Shown one piece after another: positions 22,941-33,915 of a stretch of 64,000 nt of DNA. The translations under genes and the position numbers were made by a program. How positions within the stretch are numbered: position 1 is the stretch's first letter; every line of letters begins with the position of its first letter. This stretch comes from Hevea brasiliensis (lineage: Eukaryota > Streptophyta > Magnoliopsida > Malpighiales > Euphorbiaceae): the NCBI RefSeq assembly GCF_030052815.1, contig NC_079505.1, forward strand, positions 4,398,209-4,462,208. The letters run 5' to 3'. The notes beneath the pieces were generated by a model. It did not search any database, was not told the origin of the DNA, and was given only the letters and a program-made list of their open reading frames with translations.

Positions 22941-24419
22941 TCTATGATTTATCGATGCTAACTTTTGTCCTTTTTCTTTTACTTTATTTGGAGTATACTT
23001 TAGTCTTAAGCATTAAAAAGCTAAGGATGAACTTAGGGAATAACAGTCATACTTCTCTTGCGTGATCTCTATTCTTACCCTTTTGGACTACATACTACCC
23101 CCTACTACCTTAGGGAGGGGATCTGTAGCAACTCTAATTTTTCATATCCATTTAATTAGCTGAAACTTAAAATACTAGGTATCCAAACCCATCATTCAAT
23201 TTAAAGGCTTACATACATCTTGATCTTATATCTTATAATTCCTACATGGAACTTGTACCCTCTCCAGAACACCTGAGCTAACAACTCTGTATCTCATGCT
23301 ACAATCCCATCTGGGACACTACTCCATAAGTCATCATTATCAGTAATAACCTTCGATCCCTTCTGAAAAGATAGGACTATACCCTAACTTACTGCAACAA
23401 AGGTACTACATTTACCACCTTGCCAAATCCATATCAAATTAATGACTGTCTTATCAAATCATAGCTCTGTAAATTATCAATTCATAGTTTCGACATTCCC
23501 TAAGTAGTAGGATTGTACTTTACACCTTGCTGATACACAAAAGGTATACTATTCTCACTAAGCTCTAAGCAAAAAGTTTGTCGTACTGCAAAAACCATCC
23601 AAAATTCCATACCAAAGACCAGATGGTCTCACTCTATTGATGTCACCTTTACTTTGCAACTAATCCGCAACCTCTGGTCTGATGGCAACTCTTGATGTAA
23701 CTCGAGCTCATGCTACGGTAACCGAGTTACTGACTCTAGTTACCACCCAACTGTGACCTTTCGATATTCTAGCACCAGATCCCTAACCAGGAGTTCCCAA
23801 CTCCTCTGCAGATATAGAACATTGTTCTGGCATAATTGTACCAAAACAGAGGCCATCCACAAACACTCTCATTATGGAGCATCACGGGGATGCACGCAGC
23901 TCTACACAATAATCTCATGTCAGTACTGTAATCTGCAGCTTACAAAGCAGACATCGAGAACATTATATAGTTATTACGATGCGTCCTGACAGACTAGGTT
24001 TTCTAATCTTTTATCTCTCTTGAATCTACTATTATCATAAACTTTCTCTGACTGGGTCATCCACTGATGACTGCCAGCAGTGGTAACCTCCCTTTATCTA
24101 GTGCAATTATACTATCAAAACTCACATTTATGTACTCGTGCCTAACACCAGATAGGCACAACACTTAAACCCATACTAATAGAAATATAGTGTTTCTTGG
24201 AGAATGTATTTTCATGGCAGACCTCAACATGTCTGCTAACTCTATTTCACACTTCTATGTACTTCACAAAACTGAGTTGCTAAACTAAAGCACTCTTATA
24301 TTAACCGAGGAATAACGCAGAATCTAAAAATGAAGAATTACAAAAAAAGAAGAAACATAATCCTATACTCCGCATGTGACAACTCTAGGTGCACACTTTC
24401 CCATGAATCTAAAGCCTAA
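19950..24419 (-). other. Coding-poor interior of element A
   Basis: About 4.4 kb, pyrimidine-rich on the plus strand, with only short frames and no retroviral motif found on either strand. From about 20090 onward it is homologous to the interior of element B (about 28290-31871); for example both contain GGTTGTAAGCCCT followed by matching sequence (21373 and 29049). The block includes the long (AT)n at 22851-22934. Confidence 0.7.
22851..22934. repeat. (AT)n microsatellite in element A
   Basis: About 42 AT units. The equivalent place in element B (near 30330) has only a few TA units, so this expanded after the two lineages separated. Confidence 0.95.
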
Positions 24420-24431
24420 GCTCTGATACCA
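24420..24431 (-). promoter_or_regulatory. Primer binding site of element A
   Basis: The minus strand reads TGGTATCAGAGC, the initiator-Met tRNA complement, four bases from the LTR end at 24436. Confidence 0.85.
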
Positions 24432-24435
24432 CTCT

Positions 24436-26146
24436 TGTCACGACCCAACCTATGGGCCGAACCGACACTAGGACTTGGGTCAGCATAAAGCCTCCATAGC
24501 CCGTAGTAAGCCTTACTGTTCTCAAACCCATGACCAGACCCATAACTTAGGCCCAATATGCATATAAAATAATTTACATTAAACTATTATAATTTTATTT
24601 CGGGCCAACTTAACCCAGAAATTGTCAGAAACTAAAATTAGGGGAGCCCAGCTCAACCCTGTTACATCATTTACAAGCTATTTAAAACTCATAAAAATTT
24701 TTCATTTGTTAATACAAAAACTTAAATTCATGCAGTCCCTGACAGGATTAATGCTACTACTAGTACATGCGGAGTTCTAAATTATAAATTTAGATAACAA
24801 TAATACAGTTAAGTAATTTTTTCATAACCTGCGAGGAAAGGAACAGGTTATTCTGAAAAAATGTCTCCTCCTGTAGCCTGAAAAAATATGGTGAACAGGA
24901 GTGAGCGTTCAACTCAGAGAGTAAAATACCAATTTCAATCATAATTTCTATAGCTATCTAAAGCTAATGCACCTTGTAGAGTGATATGCAATATCCTCAT
25001 AAATTTTTCATACAATTCATATCACAATCAGCAAAAAGGTAATTTGGAGCACTCACACACCTAACACTGTCATATATGGGAGCTGATCCCCTATACAGCC
25101 CTCTTAATCCAACCTCAGCCGGCGAGTGTCTCTCAAGCCAGACTTTCGTTTAATGAATCAAATGCGGGGTCCCAGCGAGTGTCTCTCAAGCTGTGTCTAC
25201 CCTGAAGGACTGGGTCCCAGCGAGTGTCTCTCAAGCCGTGTCTACCCGTCCTGTCCATATCCCACACCACACGTACGCCAACACACGCACACTGCTCCAA
25301 ATTATCACAAACAACATCCATGGCACTTCATCATTTTAAAATGCAATATAAATCATGCCTAGTATTTAACTACATAGATATATATTTATAAGTGATGCAT
25401 GGGCATGCTTAAACATATAATAATATTGAAATTATAATAAAAATTAATATTTTACTTACAAACTTAAACCGAGGTCACTGCGGCGGTTGGACGGAGGAGG
25501 AAAGCTGTCTCGGCTCACCTGACAATTTTATTGCAATTATTTAATATATTTGACTCAATACAAGTTTAGAAAAAACCAAAGACACCCTAAGTTGTGCTGA
25601 AAATCCGACAGAATCTCCCCTATACCTATGACCTACCCAACCAGTAAAATGGTTCAAATAACACTTCTAAACTCAACCCATATCTTGTCATCATTATATG
25701 GCCCCTCCTGGGCCCTCCAAACTAAGCAATAATCACAGCATCAGATAACTCAATTATAAGACTTCAAAACTAATATTTTTCAAAAACTATCCAAACTAAC
25801 TTTAAAAATTCTATAAACCTGCCACGCGGTCCTTAACAATATTATAAGGTTATTGCAATAGGAATCGTAATTTTCTTATCATCCATGAATATTTTATAAA
25901 TTTTATTCTAACCCAGTACAAGGCAAAAATTGAGTAATGTAGAGTTCGAGTTTACCTATGCCAAATCTGACAACTGGAATGCGTCCAGAACGTCTGAAAA
26001 CGATGGGGTAGCCTATAATCTTGACCCTATTCTTAAATAGTTCCAGCAGCTTATCTGCTCGGCCCGAAATTACATATCCGGGCGACGATCTAATTTCTAC
26101 GAAATGAAAGTACATACGCGAAGTCCACAATACTAGGGTTAGAATA

Positions 26147-26179
<33 letters not shown>

Positions 26180-26208
26180 ATAATTATTTGAAAATTAGGG
26201 ATATTACA
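24436..26208 (-). repeat. Element A LTR (5' LTR in element orientation)
   Basis: 1773 bp, starting TGTCACGACCCAACC and ending GGGATATTACA. Compared with its partner it has an extra segment near 25120-25200 with a repeated CCAGCGAGTGTCTCTCAAGC unit, and a longer (AT)n run near 26150-26178. Confidence 0.88.
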
Positions 26209-28013
26209 TGGACTTTCTCTTAATAATTCAAATGCAGGGGTCAGCGAGATCAACTCAAAACCATACTCAATTGGACTTTCTCAAAAAGGACTAGGCCCCA
26301 AGCGAGACCAGCTCAAGCCGATTTGCCCATCCTACCCATATCCATCACACCACACCACACCACACGCACACCGACACACGCACACAGCTCTAAACTACCC
26401 TAAGGCGACATCCACATCCATTTTTCAAATAAGAAAATGCAACATAATGCATGCCTAGTATTTAACTACATACATATATTTATATGTGATGCATGAGCAT
26501 GCTTTGAATATATAACAATATTGAAATTATAAATAAAATCAATATCTACTCATTGATTATCGAAGATTAATGCGACGGTTGAGTGGGAAGGATGGTTGAC
26601 CCTGTTCACCCAAACAATTGTAATATAAATTTATTAGTACCATTTCAAAATAAAACTCAAAAGAGATAAAAGACAACCTAATTTATGTCGAAAATCTAAC
26701 AGAGTTTTCCCTATACATAGAACCTACCCAACCTGTAAAATGGTTCAAATAACACTTCTAGAATCACACATGTCAACCCATATCTCATCAACATCATATG
26801 GCCGCTCCTGGGACCTCCAAACTAGGCAATAGTCATAAACTTGAAAAATTACATTTTAGCCCCTAAAATGGACAATCTGCAAAAATCACTCAAATGAGCT
26901 CTAAAAATTCTAAAACTTTGGCCCGCGGTCCTTAACAATATTATAAAACCATTGCAAAATGAATTATAATTTTCTAATAACCCCAAATATTTTAGGGATT
27001 TTTATTCAAGAATATTACTCAATTTCATAAGTTTTCAGCAGCTAACATATTCTTAATTCAATCCAATTCAACATTCACATATTTAACTCTCAATTCTCAA
27101 GCTTTAACCAATCATATAAAATTTAAATACCAAAAATTTATATAAACTTATATGCTCATATGCTAAAATTCCAACTAAAACTCATATTTTTTTTTTTTCA
27201 AAAATATTCCACAATCACTCAAAAATTCAACAAACACCATAGAATATCTCTAAATCATTTTACTTTCATTATACATTTTTCTTAGAATTTTTATTCAATT
27301 TTTCCTGTCTAAGAAACACTATATTTAAGCACCACAGGCTGAGAAATGAGAAAAATATTCTTACCCAAAGTTTATCCGTGTCTCAAAAATTTCAAAAATT
27401 TATGAGAAAGCCTCTGAAAGTTAAATAATCACCAAAGCTCACCGGAGCTACTGCCGGAATCACCGCGCACGGTGGTCAACCACTAGTCGCCAGCTACATC
27501 TGCGAAACTGGTATAAATTTTTATTTATACTCTTATTCTGTCTTCTTTTCTTTTCTTTTTTTTTTTTTTCAAATCTCCAAGAAAGGAGATTCATGTGGCT
27601 GGCAGAACTTTTTGCCAGCCACACATTTACTATTTATTTATTTTATTATTATTATCTCACCAAAATCAATAAATAAATAAATAAACAAATAAATTTTTAA
27701 TTAAATTCCCCTAAAATATAACTAATTAATAATTTAAATCCTACTACTAAATATTTAAATTGTTTTACTTAATTAAGTATAAATAAAAATATAAGTATAG
27801 ATAAAAGCATCAAACTATTAATACTTTAAAACTAATCATTTAAATTTAAAATTGAAACTTTAAAATAATTTTACAAAATATGTTTAAAAATAACATTAGA
27901 AACATATAAATGACCATATTGCAAAAATTATAATAGAGTTAGATAATATTAAAATAATATTTGAATAATGTAATAAAATATAAAATTTATATTTCAAAAT
28001 TTTGGGTATTACA
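26209..28013 (-). mobile_element. Element B, left LTR, second part
   Basis: Resumes with the duplicated TGGAC and continues TTTCTCTTAATAATTC, matching the right LTR at 32585. It ends GGGTATTACA at 28013, followed by a polypurine tract (minus strand AAGGGGGGAAGAT). With 16943-17717 the full LTR is about 2.57 kb. The last 1.2 kb (from 26802) has no counterpart in the truncated right LTR. Confidence 0.83.
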
Positions 28014-31000
28014 ATCTTCCCCCCTTAAGAAAAATTCGTCCTCGAATTTTCAAACAAGACGGGAATAAAGAAAAGAAGGATATTGGGATTGATGTGAGTA
28101 TTTACTCCTCCAGCTATGCAGAGATGGTTGAAACATTTTATTCTTCAAACTCTTCGCATACTATAGATCGCATTTCACTGTTCTATGATTCTACTGTAGT
28201 GTCCTAACTGTCATTATCTCTTCCTATAGAGGCTTTTATCTCTTAACTATTCATTGACCATTTTTCTAACTTCTCAGGTATTCACTATACCTCACTGCAC
28301 TTTACTTGATGTCTCGTAACTTCAATCAACTTGGTGCTTGCCTCTATTTCATTGCACCCTAACATGTCTCTTAGTGATTTTAGTGCCCATTTTTCTATTC
28401 TAACAACCTCTGTTCCCCAAAGACATAACTTATGTTCCTTATTCCATGGTATCCTATAAGACGCTTTCCTGTAGCACCCATCATAGGCATCCCGTTCAAA
28501 ATCTTTACTTGTCCTATGACCTTAATAGTCAACACTTATACATCTTCTCACTCCCATGATGCTTCATAGTTCCACTCTATTTGTGTCTTTACTAAGTTTC
28601 TTAGACCAACTCCTGTCCATCATATGTAACTAGTCAGATAGAGTTCCATTATTTCTGAAATTCTAACCTTACGATTGGTTTCTACTAGCACATCCTTCAC
28701 ATTATGTGACATTTATAATTGACCATAGAAAATTTCTTCTTGTATCTCCTTTCCTAACTTGACCATCAGAATATTATTATTCCCTACTACCCTTTGTAGG
28801 AAACTACTCATCATGGTTAGATAAGTATCCTTGAATCTATAATTTCTATCTGAACTATCATAGTAGTGAGAAATGAGTGTTGTACCACAATCCCAGACAA
28901 GATATTTCACGTATTCACTCTCCTTAATATAGTCACATCTATGGCCCACAGCTTTCCAAACTTCAGCCTCAAATATACCCATTAGCAACAATTTCATCCA
29001 CTAGAACTCATCCACAACTAGCACTTCCTCCAGCTTATAGTTCAAAAGGGTTGTAAGCCCTGGTAAGTAACTCGATTTAACTCCTGCCACTAATCTAATT
29101 GTCCTTTCATACTTGACATTAGGTACACACTGTCATTTTCGCCTCAAGAGATTGAATACGTATGAGCACCCATCGAATTTTCAATTAATTGGATCACTTT
29201 GACACAACCTCTCTTCTTAACACAATCTCTTTTATTCCCCATTCGTCGTTCATCCTTATAATCATTTGTCTAGTGCCCCCTTATATTTTGCTATATTCTG
29301 GAAGATAAAGCACTGATAGACTCTTTTAGAACTAACTAAAGTCTTACCAACAACCACTCTTCAGATCTTTATACTTTCTAATAACTCGTGAGTAATATCT
29401 ATACTTATTTTATCCCATCCTGTCCCCTACTAGCATCCTATTGTCTACTGTCTAACTAACATTCATGTTCCTAACAAGGTTAACCTGTTGGTCACATTGA
29501 AAATACTTGATTGGCCTCTAATTATAGAATCTGGGTCTCACCATTGTGAATTTTAACTTCAAATCTTTATGCCATTATCCCCCATTCCTTTCTCTCATAA
29601 GGCATATTCGAATCCATTAGGTTGAATTTTTATTCAACTTATTCCTACTGACTTTGCTTCTTATCTGATAAGACAATTCAAGTTAGCCGAACACATTCTA
29701 TATTTACTACCTACTTTGGTTGCACACCTCACTTAACTTTTCTCATACTGTCAACAACCAAAAGCGTTCTTATGTCATCGCCTCCTTATTCTACCTTAGG
29801 GACAGAAAACTGATAAGGTCTAATTCATATCCTACAACTCTAAGCTCCAGGTTCAGGCTCCTAAGACTGTATCAATTATAACCTGCTTTGAGTTCTACAC
29901 TTCTGGGTTCTATACCTTGACAAATGTTTTCCCTAATGTTATCCTTTTCTAAGCCTCTATCCTTACTTTTCTATTTACCTCACTTTCCATTCTTAGATCT
30001 ACATTTGCCTCCTCTATATCTTTACTCTACTCTTCCAAATCTTATCATAATCTGGGCTTTTCAGTTTTTTTTTTTTTTAACCAAGTCCTTTTACCTTACC
30101 CAAAATTGAACTTGACTATTTTATTCTTTAGTTCTACTCTCTTCTTCACGTGGCTGTCATGTTAGAAACCTATACCCCTTACACTGTCTCTATCAAGTCA
30201 TCAACACCTTTATGTTACTTAGAATTGGTTCTCTAACCACTATAGCTAGTACTTCTACTAGTATTCAGGTTATCTCTCCTACTGCATTTGATCCAACTAT
30301 TTCTATCTTTCCCTTTTGCATTTCTTCTATATATACACATATTCTATGATTTATCTATGTTAACTTTTTTCTTTATCCTATCCTTCATTTAGAGTATACT
30401 TTTGTCTCAAGCAATAAGAAGCTAAGGAGGAACTCAAGGAATAATAGCCATGCATTCACTGTGTGATCTCTATTTTTATTCTTTAGACCACATATTACCC
30501 CCTACTACCTCAAGGAGGGGATCTACAGGGATTCTATTTTCCCATATCCACTCAATTAACCAAACATAAAATATTGGGTACCTAAACAAGTTATTCAATT
30601 TAAAAACCTTTAATCCATCATGATCCAATCACTTAAAATTATTATAATGGAACTTGTACGCTTTTTAGGGTACCTGAGTCAACAACTCTCTACCACAGCT
30701 TACAGTCCTAACTGGGATGCCAATCATTTAGTCACCAACTCCAATAGTAATCCACTATCTCACTTAAAGGACATTATCATACTCTGTAGCACATCTAACA
30801 GTAAAAGAGCTACTATATCTACTACATTGCCACAACTGCATAAGGCTATCTGCTCTCTTATCATACTCTAAAATTCTCTAAAATATCATCTCATAGGCTA
30901 TAAATATTATTCCTAGCCTTCGATCTCTTTTAGGCAGTAAGGTTATACTTTGTACCTTGCTGACACACAACGGATACACTATTCTTACTAAACTTTAGGC

Positions 31001-31871
31001 AAAACTTCCCATGTAAGGCCAAACTTGTCCAATACCCCATATCGGAGTCCAGATGGTCTCACTATGTAAGTGTTACCTTTACTTTAATTATACTGAAACT
31101 TCTAATCTTATGGCAAGTCCTAATATAACTCTAGCTCATGCTAGGGTAACCGAGTCATTGACCCTAATTACTGACTAACTGTGACCTTCAATATTCTAGC
31201 TCAAGGGTTTTAAACCCCTAACTAGGAGTTCCCAACTCCTCTACAGACATATAACTCTGTTCTGGCATATCTTATACCAAACTAGAGGTTACTTAACACC
31301 CTCATCATGGAACAATATGGGGATGCACGAAGCTCTACATAATAATCTCATGTCGGTACGGTAATTTGTAGCTTATAGAATAGACATTAAAAACATTATA
31401 TAGGTCACTACTATACATCCCAACAGACTAGGCTTCCAAATCTCTTATCTCCCTTTAACTCACTGATACCAAAAACTTGCCCTAAATGGGTTGTCCACCG
31501 ATAACTGCCAGTAGTAGTACCTTTGCCCCCATCTAGGGCAACTATATTGCCATTACTCACTTTGATGTACTCATGCCTTGTACTAGATAGGCATACCAGT
31601 TAGCCCTATTTTGATAGAAACATGAAATTTCTTAGAGTACATATACCCATGGCAGACCTCATCACTTTTTCCAGCTCAAGTTCACATCACTAGATGCTTC
31701 ATAAAAACTAAAACACTAAACTGAATCATTCTCACACTACATAAGGAATAACGCAAAATCTAGAAACAAGAAATTACAGAAGAAAACGAAACAAAATCCT
31801 ATACTGTGCATATGATAACTCTAAGTACACATCTTCCCATGAATTTAGAGCCTAAGCTCTAATACAAACAT
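28014..31871 (-). mobile_element. Element B interior (coding-poor, LARD-like)
   Basis: Starts with the polypurine tract and TTCGAGGACGAATTTTTC, and ends at a decayed primer site (31856-31867, TTGTATTAGAGC on the minus strand). No gag, protease, polymerase or integrase motif is readable, and the chromodomain remnant seen in element A is not evident. From about 28290 it is homologous to the interior of element A at 20090-24419, with many indels. The shared sequence shows the two elements descend from one non-autonomous lineage. Confidence 0.75.
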
Positions 31872-33171
31872 TGTCACAACCCAATCCCATGGGCCGAATC
31901 AGCACTAGGACCTGGGCCAGCGTAAATCTCCTGAGGCCCATACCTTACTAATCCCAAATCCATAGTCAAGGCCCAAAATTGAGGCCCAACATATAAATAA
32001 AATAAAATAAAATATTATATTATATTTTTATCTGGGTCATCCTAACCCGATAACTATCAAATACTAAAGCTAGGAGAGCTTAGCTCAACCCTAATACCAT
32101 CATTTATAAATTATTTAAATATCATAAAAATCTTGATTTATTAATATTAAGAACGTAAATTAACACAGTTCCTAATAAGGTCCATACTATTCTTAACATA
32201 TGCAGAGTTCTAAATTATAAATTTAGAAAATAATAATACAAATAAATAACTACGAATAAACCTACAAGGAAGGAACAGGTTATTCTGAAAAAGAACTCCT
32301 CCTGTAGCCTGAAAAAAATAGGGTAAATAGGAGTGAGCATTCGACTCATAGGGTAAGATATTGATTTTATATACAATTTCTATAACTATCTAGTACTAAT
32401 GCATCCCTAAGGATGAAATGCAACACAGACTAATAATTTCACCAAAATCAAATAATATTCGCACAAAGAATAACTTGAAGCACTCACATACCCGTGTGTC
32501 ACATCAGTATAAATACGATATGAGAGCTAATCTCCTATACAGCTCTCTTGATCTAAGGCCTGCCAGCGAAATCAACTCAAGCTGGACTTTCTCTTAATAA
32601 TCCAAATGCGGGGGTCAACGAGATCAACTCAAAGCCATACTCACCCCGAATTTCTCAAAAAGGACTGGGCCCCAAGCGAGACCAGCTCAAGCCGATTTGC
32701 CCATCCTACCCATATCCATCACACCACACCACACGCACGTCGACACACACACACAGCTCCAAATTACCCTAAGGTGACATTCACATTCATTTTTTAAATA
32801 AGAAAATACAACATAAAGCATGCCTAGTATTTAACTACATACATATATTTATATGTGATGCATGAACATGCCTTAAATATATAATAATATTGAAATTGTA
32901 AATAAAATCACTATCTACTCACTGATTATCGGAGACTAATGTGGCGACTGAGTGGGAAGGATGGTTGACCCTGATTGCCTAAATAATTATAATATAAATT
33001 TATTAGAACTATTTCGAAATAAGACTCAAAAGAGACAAAAGACAACTTAATTTATGTCGAAAATCTGACAAAGTTTCCCCTATACCTAAGACCTACTCAA
33101 CCTGTAAAATGGTTCAAATAACACTTCTAGAATCACACATCTCAACCCATATCTCATCAACATCATATGGC
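31872..33171 (-). mobile_element. Element B, right LTR, truncated
   Basis: Starts TGTCACAACCCAATCCCAT and follows the left LTR until CATCATATGGC at 33171, where the two sequences part. About 1.2 kb of the LTR is missing. The following DNA belongs to the Athila-like block, so a deletion or a later insertion removed the outer end. Confidence 0.8.
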
Positions 33172-33915
33172 AATAAATTTTATAGAATTTTCCTTATGAA
33201 CAATAAATTCTACAGAAATCTCAAATTTTGTACTTAATAGACATCGTTAAAAATACTAAAAACCACCTCAAATAATGTCAACTCATTCTCATTCAAAGAA
33301 TACACATTCCAAAGCTCAAAATTTAACCAAATTGGTATTTGCAATAAGAAATATCTATCTCAAAAATCCGGATTCAAACCCAACACATTAAAATCAAGAT
33401 ATACACACCAACTCAATTCTCAATTCCACAAATAAATAAATCATTCAACTCTTCAATCCAAACACACCCTCTCACATCAAAAATCAACATCAAGAAAATA
33501 AATTGGTTATATCACCTCAACCACTTATCAAAATGAAAAGCAAGAGATGAACTCCTTTAAATGATGCCCTTTTTGCACAATTTAAGCTTTTGACGATAAC
33601 TTTCCTTCCTGCCAATTTGACAAAATATGTTGCATAATAAGCACAAATCAAATTTAAAGCCAAATCAATTATGCAACCTAATAAGCACATATTAAAAGAA
33701 TAGAAAACTCCCTCAATTTGCATTTTCTCATTTTCCATCTAACAAGCATCTGTATAAAGCAAAATTGGACAATTGTCAAAAATTGAATCAAAGGGTGATT
33801 GAAAACTAAGCAAAACAAAACAAATAAAATAAAATTAACCAAAACAAAGCAAAAAGAACTTGGGTGCCTCCCAAGAGCGCTAAGTTAAGGTTATTAGCTT
33901 GACCCTTGTCATGTT
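33172..33915 (-). other. Non-coding region downstream of the Athila-like protease
   Basis: AT-rich, with no domain recognised. It lies where reverse transcriptase would be expected in a complete Athila element, but no polymerase motif is visible. It begins at the junction with the truncated element B LTR. Confidence 0.45.

Larger units (their letters stand above)
17718..26208 (-). mobile_element. Element A: complete Ty3-gypsy-type LARD nested in element B
   Basis: An 8491-bp element in minus orientation, flanked by the 5-bp TSD TGGAC (17713-17717 and 26209-26213). It has LTRs at 17718-19428 and 24436-26208, a tRNA-Met primer site at 24420-24431 and a polypurine tract AAGGGGGAAGAA next to 19428. 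The 5 kb interior has no readable gag, protease, reverse transcriptase or RNase H. Only a degenerate integrase tail with chromodomain remains beside the polypurine tract. This fits a chromovirus-derived large non-autonomous element. By eye the first 270 bp of the two LTRs show about 20 differences, mostly C/T and G/A, so the insertion is not recent. Confidence 0.88.

Noticed and set aside
22705..22947. Frame ending in a long Tyr-Ile repeat
   Set aside because: It is the (AT)n microsatellite of element A.
26333..26372. CCACACCACACCACACGCAC-type short repeats in the LTRs, looked at as a possible array
   Set aside because: Simple sequence inside LTR B, with no spacer structure. No CRISPR-like array exists in this plant DNA.
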